A stretch of 64,000 bases of DNA from Sanderia malayensis (GCA_013076295.1 RQOL01000024.1:744001-808000); one strand, 5' to 3'. Shown: positions 1 through 14,326, numbered from the stretch's first letter. Translations and numbers: made by a program. The notes: a model not told the origin generated them from the sequence alone.

Positions 1-2681
1 ATGCTGTTTTTTCTGAGTAAATGAACTCACAATTAATTGCTTCTGCTTTTAGCACGATTAATTGCCAAAATTATACATGCAAATTTGCAACCTTAAGTCT
101 TCAAAATTGTAATATTTAGACTTAAAATGTATACACTTGTATTTCTAGATGTATTTCTTGACACTTAGTAATCAAAGATATTTCTGCCCTCTTAATACGT
201 AATAAATAATCAAAAATTGGATTAACTATTAACATTCCTGAAGAACATCTCAAGAGGAAATGACTTAGTCACAAAAGGAAAGAAAAAGCTTAGTTTTGAT
301 TTTTTCAACTTTCTCGAAATATCTAGTAGCTGATACACACGTTTCTTATGAAAAACTTGCATTAGCATTCAGCACTAAAGGTTTCTCGACTTGGCATGAC
401 AGTTTCGGCATTTTAGCAACAAACGTTTCTTAATCAGTTTCGAGCTTTAATATTACCCTATTGCTTTGAACTTTGAAGTTAAGCAATTGTGGATGGATGG
501 ATATAAACCAAGCAATCCAGAAAACAATCCGTAAAGGTCAAAAATTAAAATCTGCTTCAAGTAAAAATTAACAAAATTCTTTATTTTCACTGGTACAATG
601 CCACACTAAAGTGAATGGGTTCGGTTTGAATAATAGAAATCTTACAGTTTCTAAATCAACCCTGAGCCTAATAACAAAGATGCTAAAATTGCTGGCCATC
701 CTGGTTTTAGTTTCTTATAAACCCGATTTTTTTTATTAAAAATCCGTGCAAATTCGGTGTATTTAAAACTCGCACTAAATCATTATAATCCAATTTCGGG
801 AAAAGGCTAGATTTGTATCTTAATTCCGCGGAAGGATGGAACAGAGCAGACAGAGCATTGTAGATTAAAAATAATTATACAAATGACAAAAATCATGAAA
901 TACACGCAAGTCGTGTGTCTTTGTCTGCAAATGTTCATATTTTTTAAACCTTAACAATTAACAGTGAGAATTTCAAATGCTCAAATAAGATATATTATGT
1001 TGGATTAAAATGAACAATGCAGGCACTGCAGGTTCATGAGAACCAAGCGAACACGGGTCGGTGTAGAAAAGCGCCGAATATTCTAAATCAAAGATTTCGG
1101 TAGAATTTTCCATGACAGCTCAGGATTGTGGTCTAAAGAACTTCTCACAGACTCCATCAAGGGTAGCAAAAGCAGATCATAGAACCCGCCAAGAGTATAA
1201 TAAAGTCAATTCACGGATTCTTTCAAGAAAAGCAAGGACAGTTCATCGACTCCGCAAGAGTATAAGACCATTAAAAGAACTTCCAAAAGAGCATTTTCCG
1301 CTCCATAGGGGGGGGGTTAGTGGTATAGATGAATCGTTTACTGTAGTTTTGGTTTTGGCTTTAGGCTTGGCACCAACGAGTTCAAGCGCCATAGGGAGGT
1401 CTCAAGGTGGTTACCAATAAAAATGTACCATATATCCTTACAAATGCCCCAGCTCCAAATCATCCCCGCCCTAAAAAATCTTTGCAAACCAGCCTGGGCT
1501 TTGGAAATGTGAAGATGAAAGGAAAGTCGTGATTACCTTTCATAATGCCGCCTCATGCAAGTGGCAGCACTTGTTATTGTTGTCGCTAATACCATTTCAT
1601 CATAGATCTTCTTCCATTTGTGGTTCAATGTTACCTGTTAGTAAAACAAATGAAGATAACAACGTAAATCGACATTCAACCACATTGCATGTGAGCATTT
1701 CTAATGAACATGCCTAACAATACTGATTGCAAACCGTCATGCAATTTAATTGACATTGTTTGCTTGTGTATGAGCCCGAGCTATCCGCATCGGAGATAAG
1801 TCTTATCTTATCTTCGATGTTTCCTCACGGCCTTGTTTGATGAAAAACGTTATAGCTAGAGTTAAACGTTATTACAAATATCGATGCATAAATATATAAT
1901 AAAATAGAGAACTATCAATATATTTTATAATTGTCCTTGATTAAATACTCCTATCCCAGGGCTAAATTTGCGTTCATGAAAAATTCTGAAAGCAATATAT
2001 TTTTAAGGGGCAGCATTAATTAACTATATTTGGGCACAAATGAGAGACAATAGGTTTTCTTTGCAACGGAAACTATTATTTGGTAGAAACAACCCTTGAT
2101 ATGAGTTTTATCACATTTTGTAATCAAATAAAGTAAAGTAATTGGGTATTGAATAATTAAATATTGTATTCAATGTCAGAGTAATAGAAATATTGCCCAA
2201 CCAGGTGCGGTTGCGCTGTTTTCGATAATCGATATTCATAAAATTAACTTGGTTTTTGTTTACGAATAGTGGCGTGTCTGGGCATAGCAGATTGAGAAAA
2301 GGGCCAGTCTTTTTCTATAATTTGAAGTGTTGACACGCGATCAAAAAAGAATGAAAAATGGCCACAATTCATAGTTATAGTCTCGTCCTTGATAGATATT
2401 CACATTTGACATGAAGAAAATCTGTTTTGCTTTTATTGGATATATTAGAACGTCGTTAAACGGGTCACTCAAAAGCTTTTTGAGCGACCCTCAACGACTA
2501 TATTAACACCAGGCTTAAGAGAATGGTGGTGCCTCAAACAATGTGACCGTAATAACCAGGTGGACTGTAAGACAGAATTCTACTGAATTTGATTTATTTT
2601 ACGTTTCAAGAGCATCCAGAGTAAGCAAACAAAGTAAATGTTATGGAAATGAGAACAGTTTGAATTTATAATCATTCTTAC
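1..2681. other. No gene supported; probable intron or 3' region of the ARID5-like gene
   Basis: AT-rich DNA with scattered stops in all frames. The upstream minus-strand gene must continue to the left because its ARID domain is only half encoded at 2682, so this stretch is probably its next intron. I looked for an exon continuing the ARID core after the GGYKQ motif and found none. The 102-codon open frame at 1112-1420 (+) is low-complexity and has no family features. A short segment around 2480-2510 resembles 32785-32820 (both contain TTTGAGCGACCCTC), so a small dispersed repeat is present. Confidence 0.5.
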
Positions 2682-5600
2682 TTGTTTATATCCGCCATTC
2701 AATATTACCAACTGGAAGAGTTTCGGCAAGTCAACTGAAACAAAATAAGCAGATGTGAGCTTAGTTCTCATTGTTCAAAGCAACGTAGTATGTCACATCA
2801 AGTATAGCTAAACGGTGCATAGTTTTTGCATTTAGCTACAGTGCCAAGCAATCTATTTTCCTGTACAATCACGAGCACCCAGATACAAAATACAAATAGT
2901 CAAATCCAAAGGGTTGGGGGGGGGGCCATAGGATTACAGATATATAATGGAAAATAAAGGTTGTGTGGACAATGACACAGGCAACTCTCATGCAAATCAT
3001 TTACCCCAGGCCGAAGCTAAAAAAAAGTCAGAAAACCACACCCCTAAACACTAAGGCTGCTAAAATATGCCCAATGTTGTCCCCTCTAGACAATAATGAT
3101 ATATGTGCATAAATTATATTTAGCCTCGTTCTCGGTAGACACGTGTTGTTAGTTAGGCCATTCAGCTTTTTGTACTTGTTGAACATCGATCGATATCTGA
3201 AGTTCTTATTTGCTTGAATTTGGTCTATTACATCAACCATCCTCCATCATGTCAGGAGAAAGGCTGTACATACTTCAGAGCACTGATTCATGTATGAACA
3301 TTGACAGTTCAGCATCCTTTCTAACTACCATATGTTCTTAGTTATAGTTTCTTATAAATAAGACGAATACATGACTTCTTAAAAAGTAACGAAATAGGAG
3401 AACAAAAAAGGGCGAAAACACTTACCGCGAGTATACCCCACTTTTGGAACGTAACTTATAGGTGTGCCTCTTTGCTTCATAAACATATAGAGATTACTCT
3501 TGAATTTATCAATATCGCTTGAAACCTCTTGCAAAATCTGGCAATGAAAAATACTCTAAGTAAAAAATATTTCTTACTTAGGAAGCAACAAAAGATTACA
3601 AAAATGTCATCATCATCATCATTTTTCAAAGCAATAGTCAAATAAACTTTTTTATCAATTTTCCAATCTATGGCATACAGCGAGCAAGGCAGATAAAATT
3701 GTTTATGCAAACATGAATTGAATTAACATCTAATCCTGATTATTTATTTTTCTCGCTTCCTTTAATCTGCTCCATGCATAAACTATGGAAATTTCTTATC
3801 GAACAAGTTGTTTTGGCGTCAAATTTGTTCAAATTAATTCCATTGCGGTTTTAATAGCCTCAGCTATGAATTATAGGCCGGAAAATCATGATCGATGGAT
3901 GAACATCTTCCTGCAATTCGTTATCAGTTTCATTTCCATTATGTAACTGAGCTGTCTTTGTACTAAGCGCGCTTTCAAAATATCTGTTTTAAAGAGTAGG
4001 TTGGCAAATTGAAAAAACTGGGGATAGAGCTGAGCCAGGGTCGTAGTTAAGAGAGTTGGGGTGGAGTGACGTCTTCTGGAAAAAAATTGGGGAAATGATG
4101 TCATAAATATGTCTTCCTCTACACAAGTCTTAATGAACCTCGATATTAAGCCATGTTAGTCCATTGTTTGCCACACCTATAGCAATGCCAAAACCAGAAT
4201 GTAGACCACGCCCAGTTTATTGGCAACAATACGAACAACCCCCCCCCCACCCATTTATGCAATTCTGGCCAGGGCCATGAGCAGCATAACACATCACAAT
4301 ACAAATAAGTGATCAAAACGCATACCATTTTAATGTGATCTTTATCCATGCCATCACCAGGCTTGACTTCAGGGCCAACTTTCATTTCCCGAAAAATCGA
4401 CTCATCTAAGACTGTCCCGGTCTTTCCTTTTTTGACAAGTTCAGAAGGACCATCTGCAGTTTCCTTCTTGAGCATTTCGTTTCCCGTAATTTCGCAATTC
4501 TCATCAGTCTTATCAGAATCGACGCCTTTCCTAACTTCTGAACAGTTTCTCTCAACGATTGGAGGAATTCTCCCTTTCAATCCGCCATCTACCCGGTCGT
4601 TGCTCCCAAAATCTTGCGAATTTTCCGACTTTCCAACAACAGGTTGGTTAGTGGCAAAATAGAGTCTATTCTCGTGAGTACTTTCTGGAATATTATTCGT
4701 TTCCAGTTTCATGTGTATGATATTTCTATCAGTGTTTTTCTTTGCAGGTGATGGGATTATTTTGTAAGTCTGTGAACGTATGCCATTGGCTGCTGTGGAT
4801 TTAGCTAATGCAATGCTTTGATTAACATTTGTGTCGGGTTTTGAGTTTTCCTTTTCCAAACGACATTTCTTCATATTGGCGTTCCTCACTCGTATTTGCT
4901 TTCGTTTTCTTGGCCTCCCTTTGAACACGGGAACTGCAATCAAACGCAAATATTAATCAGCTAACGACTACTAAAGTTTTATAGTAGCTATAAAGGCACA
5001 ACATAAAGGGTAAATAAACAGGCTTGACATATTTATTCGATTGAACCCCTCCTCGTCTCAAAAAACACCCACCCCAAGACAATTCGCTGTACAAAATATG
5101 AACGAAAGTCTGATCAGTAGAACATGTAGCTTGTAAAAAAGCTAGTAGCTGCGGCACAATGGAAAATTCACAGCAATATAAGAAATTATGTATAGAGTCC
5201 AAATAGTGCAGCACACTTTCAAGGAAAAGAGCTTACAATAAAAAAAACCCAAAGTTTCTGAAATAGGGCTAGCAATTCAAGCAAAATTGGAGATTTCGCG
5301 AGAATGAACCTTCCCGAATTATTAACTAATTCAAAAACAAGTCGAGTCTGCGTGCAGGCTACGTTTTCTATGGTCACAGACGTCTCGCAAATTTCATATT
5401 CAAAAAGATTCGCGTAAAAATACCGTCAGACGCCAAAACACGCAAACAATTCTGGCATGGTCTTGTGTAGTATAATACGACCTGTCTGGTCTAGCATTGC
5501 CTCGCTAAAGCGGACACCAGGCTCCGGTTTCGATTGTATCAGCTTTAGAGAATGTTATTGTGTTGCAGGCTGAATCATGTGGCTAGTATTTTATATATAA

Positions 5601-8600
5601 TTAAGTTGGAATCCTGAACAAACATAGTTTTGAACAAAACACTTTTGTGATGATGCAAAAGCAAATTGCAAATTTTCAGTTCAACAAGATAAGCAGAATA
5701 AACACATCCGGGTAACAATAAAGACATTGAACATTTCACAAATGAAATTCATTTTTAATTGACATAGTAAAATCAGATTGCGCTGAAATTACTTTTCATT
5801 GGTTGCATATATTTGTTTTACGAGTTGACAAAGCCTTGAATGTATTCATGAAAGTGAAAATAACATCGTTCATAAAGGGATTCCACGTGCCTAATTATTT
5901 CAAATGCACAATTAAGTTACTTCATTGAATATTAAAACAAATGAACAAAACTTTATATATTGGATTAACCATATCTTTAAAAACTCGAAAGCCAATTAAT
6001 GGAAGTTGAATAAAATGTTTTGAGAGCAAAATATTACAAATGCATTATGGAATTTTATTGCATACTATTTTGGCCAAGTGTGAAATCAGTAACATTTTAG
6101 AAATGAAACACAATGAAAATACCAATGAAAATTGACATTTCTTTGCAAACAAACAGGCTGTATAAATAACGGATGAAGATCAAGGCTTTGCACATTATAT
6201 AAAAGGCGTTGTGGATAAGGGAAGGAATGATTTAGCCATATATACGTGAGCTGCAACAACAAAAGCTCCTCCACATCGCACAAGTGCGCAGCAACGAAAA
6301 TTTTGAAAAGAAAGAGTCGAATGCATTACATGCAACTTTACCTCTGATATCATCAGCAAGAGCAAAGTCGTTTATATCTGGATGCTGGAATTTGAATCTG
6401 CAGAAGAGAATCTTGGTATGGCAGCAGTCGACTTCAATGGCTCCACGTGCAGCCATCAGTTCTTTTCTCAATTTGCGGTCAGAGGCAAACATGCTTGCGC
6501 ATGCTCTGTACCGACAGTACGCAGAAAAACTCAAAATTCGGACAGGCAAACGTCTGTTGCCTGCAATGTGCCCATTGCTAACTGGGCATCGGCAGCATAG
6601 AGGTTCATCGATTTGGCCTTTATGATTGGTGATGAAATCATTTGCATCTAAACCTTCATAAGCATATTTGCCAAATTCAACGTCTGGGATGCATTCCCAT
6701 GATGGCACCTGGTCGCAGTAAACTGGAACATGTCGATCGGCCTCGACCAGCTCATCCTATAATTTAAATAATAATCTTTATTCAATGAATGGGAATATAC
6801 ATTACTACCCCGTGCCCCATATGCTTTGACATGAATTGCTATTAAGCTGTTGTGGTGAGGATTAGTTCACGAAATTTTTTCAAAAATGACAAACTACAAA
6901 ACGGAACCTTTTCTCAGTGTGACAACTTCGTTCTGATTGCTTTTGACGCCAAATATAAAAAATTTTGATTGACTTTACAAATTGAATATTAAATATGAAT
7001 GTGTATGTCTTATATAATTTGGGGCTTTTTGTTCCATTAATGACTTCATTACATTGTTGATATTTACGAAATTGTTGAAAACAAAATTGCGCATGGGCCG
7101 TAAAACTTTGCCGCAAAAGCCACGTGACAAATATTTGAAAGAGCGGGAATCGCAGCGGGAGCGAAGTGAAAAATACACCTGTGAGGTGTCGTGTGAACAG
7201 AGTGAAAAATACACACTGTTTAGGCTCTGAAATCCGGAGGAGCGAAATGAAAACGGTGTCGTGTGAACAGGGCCAGAATTGACAATTCACCCTTCGGCAT
7301 TTGGTCAATAACCACGGAATGCCTTCTCCCGACCCCGTATTTCTTTATAAATCTTTCTTGTCAGCAAATTTGTGAGGCACTTAGAATGTTCTCAGTTTGA
7401 AAGGGGGCCTAGGGTTGGCCTGTGTGGTGTGGACACGGATGCCAACTATTTTTAGCCCCCTCCAGCATATCGAATATTTATTGGAACCCCAGGGGTTTAT
7501 TAATAAAATTATTCGTTGTTTTTGAATTCACTTCCCGTTCATTGTTGTTTTCGTTTTTAGTTTATGAAATTAAAAACACAAATGCGCATTCATGCTTGAG
7601 GAACGTAAATTCAATTCTGCAATTTGCCGATAAACAAAAAAAACACATTGGTATTTTAATAGCTTTTAGAGAAGAGTTTTAAGCCAAAGTTTGCAAGTGA
7701 CTTCACAAAATATTGTTCACGGACCTTCACTTCTCATTTCCAGACACCCTGGATCATCCAAGCTCATTTATTAATGAGGAGAAACTTTACAAAATCCTCA
7801 ATATTTACTCACTCATCGACCAAGCCAAAGCCAGAACGACATAGCTTAATCAGATGTTAATATACAGTTGAGAAAATTTAAATTAGAAATCCGCAGATTT
7901 TCGTGGCATAAAATATGAACCACTGTTCCACAAGCTGTTGATTACAAAACAATTTTTTTCAACATGATTCAAATATTTTTAAATTACATCTTTTGAAGGC
8001 TAATGAAGACTAATAAATATGCAAAACCATCAATATGAAACAACCTTAATTTTTTATTCAAATATTGGAATGATCTCTGAAAACAAACTTAAAAAATATC
8101 AAGCCGTTGATAAAATTTTTTGATTTAATGTTACAAAAAGCTCTCTGTGTATAAAAATACATGCCCCCAAAGTTATTATTTTACAAAACAAAACGAAATT
8201 TCCAAGCATGAAAGGAATTCATATCTTTAAAAAATTATGTAAAAAAACCCGCATATTAAAAACCAATGAATTAATAACTTCTATGCTAACATTACTGGTC
8301 AAAACAATAAAAGACAATAGTCTATTGTGTTTGAGCAATGGTTAGATTCAAAATTTGCAGATTCTAGTGTGCGGGTTTTTCCTGAGTAATCAAATTAATC
8401 AAACGTTGGAAGAACCTGTTCAAATTAAGAAAATTATGAAATCTGGATTTCTAATACTTAATTTTCTCCAATAGCAATTAAGCCCCCGGGGGCTTATTCG
8501 AGGATTTACGGTATGGTATGGGTATTTAAAAATGTTTGAGCAAGTATTTTTTACAACAACAACAACATTTCTTAATTATCACAATACCACAATACCAATG

Positions 8601-10809
8601 ACTGAACATCAGTTAACATTTCTATAACAACCAGATCCAGTGATGCTTACGGTAATATTCAGCCAGTGCCAGTCGGTAATGCAAACTTCTCCTCAGTTAA
8701 ATTTATTCCGGGAGTGACCTCCCTATAGTTATATAGGGTTCCTGCTATGCAAATATTACAAACACATGTATGCACGAATTTATACTAACAATTCGTTACT
8801 TCCAGTTTATACAAGAATATCTTCTTGCGGAGTTTCAATTTTTTCTGTTGTATTAAATGTCCAATTTTTTAGAAAGTCAAGCGGTGAATTACATGAACAG
8901 GGTAAGCCCGGCAGGCAACATAATAATTTAATTCGACACGGAAGAAATTTGGTGTTTATAAACTGGGCCTCGGAATTTTTCAGAATTTCATTTTTCTATA
9001 CATAACTATAACAAAACAGACAAAACATTCAAATGCTAATTTTATATTGATGCAAACATTTGCACTGTGTCCATTGAATATGGAATAAAAATATCACATA
9101 TAGAAAAACATATGCGTATATGAATATATAATAATGCTGTGTATTTTGTACGTAGTACGTTCATCGTTAATTTTAGGTATTGTTGAAAGACGAAACACAA
9201 AATTACACAGGTCTTATTTTCCGAATGCGTTTAACTCATCAACCTATAGATTAGCTGTCAGATAATCCCTCGCCAATTGAATAAAACGCTTTCAAAACAA
9301 CAAAATTTAATATTAAAAATCACCATGAAATTGGCGATAAGAGTTAACGGGATGCAAATCTTATCTCTTTTCATGCCACCAATGAAGAATAATTTAAATT
9401 ATGGAATGTATATATAAATTTTTTACATGTTTTTTGTCCGAAAGCTTGATTTTTAATTACCTGAATATGATGAAATTTAAAAACCCGTACGTGAAATATG
9501 ACACCACCCACTATGGCAAAATTTGGTCAAAAAATTACGTTCCTACAAAAATAATACTTAGAAAAAGAGTCCATTTTGGAAATGCAATCTCTGCAATTTT
9601 ATAAATATGTGGGAAGGCAAAACACCACAACCAAATGAAAGAATTTTTCGATTTGAGCAAATAAATTAACAAGTAGTATAGCGAATAATATATTGGTGAG
9701 CTGGCATGTCATATATTTTGTTGAAAAGGATGTTTCTAGCAACCTGTTGGCACACAACTAGGATAAAACCACCAACTTTTCATCGAATTTAGAGCTTAAT
9801 ACATACAACACTAAACGAAATAATTCAGATGTTTTGTTTTGCATACGGCCAAAATTAAAAAGAGACTTTACCCCCGTTATGAGCTACACATTTCGCTTTC
9901 TATTTCTTTTGTATTTGGAATTTCAATTGAAAGTGAAAGATAATACAATATAAAAATCAATGACTTTCAAATAATAAAGTTAATAATAAAATCGGAAACT
10001 TACATCTCCATGTTCGACAAGACGACCTGTTTTTGTATCTTCTGGTCTGAAATATAATTTAACTACGGCTAATTTTTTGCCATATTTCACATTCAGCCAA
10101 ATTAATTGAAATTCCGCAATGCAAATTGGCTGGCTGGGGTCTTTTCTCACGAAATAGAATTCTCCAAGTTTGAAACTTCTCTTCTCGCCGTTGTTGTGCA
10201 CTGAAAATTCCTTGTAATAAATGTTAGTTCCATGTTTACCAAGTTCTTTTCCGATAAACTACGACAAAAATATATTTTCATCGACTTTTAAAATATTAAT
10301 ACAATAAATATATATATGTGAATAAAAAATAAACAATCATTATTACAAAGCTAATAAAAAAACTACTGTGATATTTTTTACTTCTGAAATGAAAGATTAT
10401 GAGATTTATATAACTTGGTGGCAAAACTGTGATGATAAGAAACGGAGTCGTATATTCTAGGATGATAAATGAAAATTTCTCAGGCAACATGAAGCGTGTG
10501 GAAAGGATTTAAAAATACTTGTTGTGAAGCTGTATCTTAAATCGTTTCACATAAAAATAAAAAAATAATTCAAGATAATCTGAGACTTTGAAAATATCTT
10601 TATCAATTTGCAATTGGTAATCTTTGTAAATTGAGAAGTTTCGTATTCGTCAAATGCACACAATTTCATCGAAAATTTACTTGCAAATATTATTTTCCGC
10701 AAGGTGATGTGTATTATTAAAAAAATAATAATTTCACGTTACATGAAATCACACAAACAACAACAAAAATAAAGACCAAGAAAATTACCTGCACAACTGG
10801 ATGAGCCAT
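2682..10809 (-). CDS. ARID5: ARID5-like AT-rich interaction domain protein, 3' end not in window
   Basis: Six GT-AG exons in transcript order: 10809-10789, 10258-10004, 6756-6342, 4933-4326, 3537-3426 and 2734-2682. All phases agree. The start ATG at 10809 (MAHPVVQ) opens the first exon. Exon 2 has the conserved N-terminal module of ARID5A/B (GEFYFVRKDPSQPICIAE, then KLYFRPEDT). Exon 3 matches the following ARID5 region (SFSAYCRYRACASMF, ILFCRFKF). Exon 4 opens with FKGRPRKRKQ, the basic stretch that follows it in ARID5B, and continues as a low-complexity acidic/basic linker of about 200 residues. Exons 5 and 6 encode the first half of the ARID DNA-binding domain (NLYMFMKQRGTPISYVPKVG, DLPKLFQLVILNGGYKQ). 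The rest of ARID and the C-terminus must lie at or beyond the left edge. ARID5 proteins bind AT-rich DNA in the nucleus and recruit chromatin modifiers; that role is inferred from the family. The assignment to ARID5 rather than another ARID class rests on the N-terminal exons. Confidence 0.85.
4934..6341. other. Intron of the ARID5-like gene
   Basis: Between exons 3 and 4. No exon-like open frame with splice sites and no recognisable repeat; plain AT-rich intronic sequence. Confidence 0.6.
6757..10003. other. Long intron (3.2 kb) of the ARID5-like gene
   Basis: Between exons 2 and 3 of the ARID5-like gene; phase is kept directly from ...VEHGD to DELVEAD..., so no exon is missing. It contains a short direct repeat (GTGTCGTGTGAACAG near 7187 and 7256) and one MITE end at 8479-8511. 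The remainder is AT-rich without recognisable content. Confidence 0.6.
8479..8511. repeat. Truncated end of a TA-flanked MITE (TTATTCGAGGATTTACGG type)
   Basis: The sequence ends TTATTCGAGGATTTACGG followed by TA, identical to the right end of the element at 23005-23946. It is preceded by the palindrome TAAGCCCCCGGGGGCTTA, so only a collapsed end remains. Confidence 0.6.
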
Positions 10810-10942
10810 GTCTAAAAAATTAATGAAAATTGGGAATATACTGTCTGCATGTTAGTATGTTAATCTGTATCAATCATCAACAAAGACATTTTCAATTTTC
10901 AAACCGTCTTATAACATGTCACCAAAGCCAGTCGAGGATTAT

Positions 10943-10960
10943 ATTGGTCACGTGACCAAT
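10943..10960. promoter_or_regulatory. Palindromic CCAAT / E-box element upstream of the ARID5-like gene
   Basis: A perfect 18-bp palindrome, ATTGGTCACGTGACCAAT, lies about 135 bp upstream of the ATG at 10809. It combines two opposed CCAAT boxes with a central GTCACGTGAC, the core bound by USF and MiT/TFE-type bHLH-zip factors in animals. A promoter role is inferred from position; no transcription start can be read here. Confidence 0.5.
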
Positions 10961-11189
10961 TAATAGCGTCAATTTATTGAAAGAGCACGTTTCTCAGTGA
11001 AATCCCGAAATATTTTTATGCGCAAATATGCTTCCTGCAATTTCCTACACATTGGGAACTAATTTCTTTTGACTCTCGTGTAGTGTACACGGATATTTGG
11101 GTCACGAGTGTGTTAGGAAAAATTGTTAAAACCCGAAAATGAAGATAGGGCAAACATGGCACAAGACCCCCGGGTGATTTAAAAATCGG

Positions 11190-11199
11190 ATCACGTGAT
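11190..11199. promoter_or_regulatory. Second CACGTG E-box upstream of the ARID5-like gene
   Basis: The palindrome ATCACGTGAT is about 240 bp further upstream than the CCAAT/E-box palindrome. Two CACGTG cores this close together in AT-rich DNA are suggestive of regulation but not proof. Confidence 0.3.
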
Positions 11200-14100
11200 A
11201 AGTTGAATAGCGCCAACCACTGAACCGGTGCTGCGGCGTCAATCAACAAACTTCGAGAAAAGCATGTGAATGGGTTTGTATGCGTAACAAACAAAAGGAA
11301 ATTTAAACGAGTTAACATCATTTCTAATCTTGTAATTTGAATCAATCTTTGTTCGTTTTTGCTAATGCGTTTTTTATCTATTGAAATTCAAATCTACATT
11401 TGCCTGACTGGGAATAAAAAGTTATTAAAAATTGCACAAAAAGAAATATTGAATTATATACAGGACCAACAAAACATGATTACCATTGTCTTTAATTTAA
11501 GTTGAGAATATTTATACATACTCGTAAACAAATTCAGCAGGTACAACAATCGAATGGCAATTTCACATAGCTTACCAAAATTGATAATTTTTACAAAGCC
11601 ATCGAAACACAGACTTTTGGCTTTTAATAATTAAAATTCAATTATGATGCTATTATGTATGCTATATTTTGGTGTTCACCCTGTGTGAATTATATACACT
11701 GTACATTAAAATAAAAATTTTTAACTCTGTTCTTCATTTGATTGAGTTGAACAAGATAAAACAATGCAGAAAAAATCACACAAATTGCTCGTAAAATAAT
11801 TCGTCGGGATTAAATGAAAAATTGGCTGGATGGTGTACATTGATATGTGAAAATGAAGACTTTAACCTCAAATCCCCCTATCAAGTAGCAGCAGAAATAT
11901 TTTGTTAATGTGTCTATTAACACAATATTTTCTGTATGAAAAGGAACACAAAACAAAATGTGAAATCAACCTTCGGTCAATTAAAACTTCGTGTTATGAG
12001 AATTTTGCTCTTGGCGTGTTAAAATTAACTAGATGCGAAATGTTTATATCAATTTAATGTTTCGTGCTGAGCAAAATATTTGCATTTCTTTTTAATACAA
12101 TCCGCCACGCTGTTTCAACAAAAAACGTGTTCATAAAGGATATCCAATTGAATACAATTTATAATATTTTGCTGAACTGTGAGTAATATGATAATTGAAT
12201 GCTGTGTGGTTCAAAGCATAGAACAAGTATTGCGGAGATAATGTACTGTACATTAATTTGGCATTCTTTTTTATTGCACATCTCGTAAAGCCAATATCGA
12301 TTCCAGTGTATTTTTGTTCATAGGAACTTAATAATTGTTTTGAAGCAGACGGGGGGAAAGTGCTTCGAAAATTTATTGTTTTCAAGCGTGTGTATGAATG
12401 AACCAAGCATCCTTAATTAATCTGAAGTAATCCTCTCTTGCCGTCGTGGGTTTTCTGTATATTAAATTATAACATGTTTTATCTAGAGTAAAATGCTTTT
12501 CAAAGGCATGTATCCAGCAGTGGGAAGGAAATTTGGGCCTATTAATAAAATTCCTCAGAAATCGTCGTTTGGTGTCATGTTTACTATAACAAAACATTGT
12601 CAACAATCACGAATTCGCAGTCTTAGCCAAAGCAAGCTCATATATGGTCTTTTTTATTACAACACCTTTTAATAAGACATAAATATTGCAGACATAATAA
12701 GTATATGAGTTCTGTACATGCTCATTGAAAATGAATGAAATTTAAGGCCATTACTTTTTAATGATACAGTTCGATTTGCTAAACTATTATGTACCTCAGT
12801 GTGGGCGGAGAATGGAAATATATTTACTTTCTTAGATTTCTTTATGTTATTTATCCTAGTTGGCCGTTTTCAAGCAAAGCAATAAATAATTTGAATTTTC
12901 CTGACTGGGTCAAATTTTATTCAATGTGCGATCAGTTCAGTGCATATTTTTAAAGAAAGACCTTTTTGAATTTATTGAAAATCCACTTTGTGAGCAGCGC
13001 AACAAAAATAAACAAAAACTTCCATTTATATTCAAAGACACGTAATCATAATGTTGAATGCTGATATATGTCACCCTCTTACTCTGGACTTGACAAAATT
13101 TCAATAAAAATGAAGTAAATATTTACTCCCTTTTTTCAACGCACGTAAAATGTATGCGATGTCCGAGCAACAATGAAAACAATTCCGGGCAACATTATTT
13201 GAAGAGTAAAGGGGCATGTTAATTAGTTTCTGAAATATTCTTAGGGGGTAAACACGTTAAATAATACATTATTCATATTGTAAAGTGTTTTTTTTGCCAA
13301 GGTATACACCACCCTACTAAACTGAAAAACCCCGCGACAGGTGGCTTTTAGCAATTCTTTCATTGTATTAGCCAGAAAGAGAATAAAATAATAGCAAATT
13401 AATTAATATCAAAGTCAAAACCTGAAAGCTTAAAAACTGAGCTTCAGCAAACTCGATAACTAATTCTTAGGCCATTTAGCCTTTTCAATTTCACTTCCTG
13501 GGTATAAAAGTTCATGGATTTAATCTCGAGCTTCAGAAATAAATAAACCCGGCAACATATGAAAAAAAAAACAATTATTTTCACACCATTTGACAACTAT
13601 GTAGTTTTACTGCCTCTCGGAGTTTTTATATTGGAACATCTTGCCTTCAATTTTACATCTAGTTTTATCAAAATTAAAGAACTACTTCATTTTCAAAAAC
13701 ATTGTTAAATAATGTTATATTGTTGAACTAATTGTTCACAGCTGTTTAGATTATTGTTATAACCACAAGGTTCCTTAAAAACCAATCTGTTTTTGAGAAA
13801 CTCGTACACAAAAAATTGAAAAGCAATCATAAAATTTGTGAAAAAGCTGTACCATTTCGTTTTATGATGTATTGTCTTTTTCTAACTTTTTACTGCATTT
13901 TCCAATAGTTTCTGTCTAACCAGTCAAATATCACAAACCAAAATACGAGGTATTATTAAACAAAAATTAAATTGCCATCATTTCAAATGTGAGTCAATTT
14001 TGGTACGGGCACGGCGGGCTGCAATACTAAAGTCAAAATCATGCCTCGTTCCCAATCAAAAGTGAGAGTTTGAATTAGAGGCTTATACCATATATGGGCA

Positions 14101-14326
14101 GCTTGTATTCCAATCTATAGTTACTAAAATCTTGTACATATTCCATGACGCTCGTGACCCTTGTACATGTTAGTTACCAAACTTTTATATGCCATATCAT
14201 ATTCGTTCTTCCTTCATTCATCAATTTCCCCTGTTATACGTTGACAGTCTTGTTTTCTCTGAATTAAATTTACCTTACCATCGCTATTTTTACCGTTTGT
14301 ATATAAGCTCACCAATTTATTTCTAC

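Noticed and set aside
1112..1420. 102-codon plus-strand open frame
   Set aside because: Basic low-complexity start and hydrophobic tail, no homology, no splice partners; retained only as a note.
3886..4104. 72-codon minus-strand open frame between ARID5 exons 4 and 5
   Set aside because: The exon 4 to exon 5 junction is in phase without it, and it contains no ARID5-like sequence.
4348..4662. 104-codon plus-strand open frame
   Set aside because: It is the antisense shadow of exon 4 of the ARID5-like gene.
11016..11345. 109-codon minus-strand open frame upstream of the ARID5-like gene
   Set aside because: It overlaps the promoter region, has no recognisable motif, and its composition fits chance.
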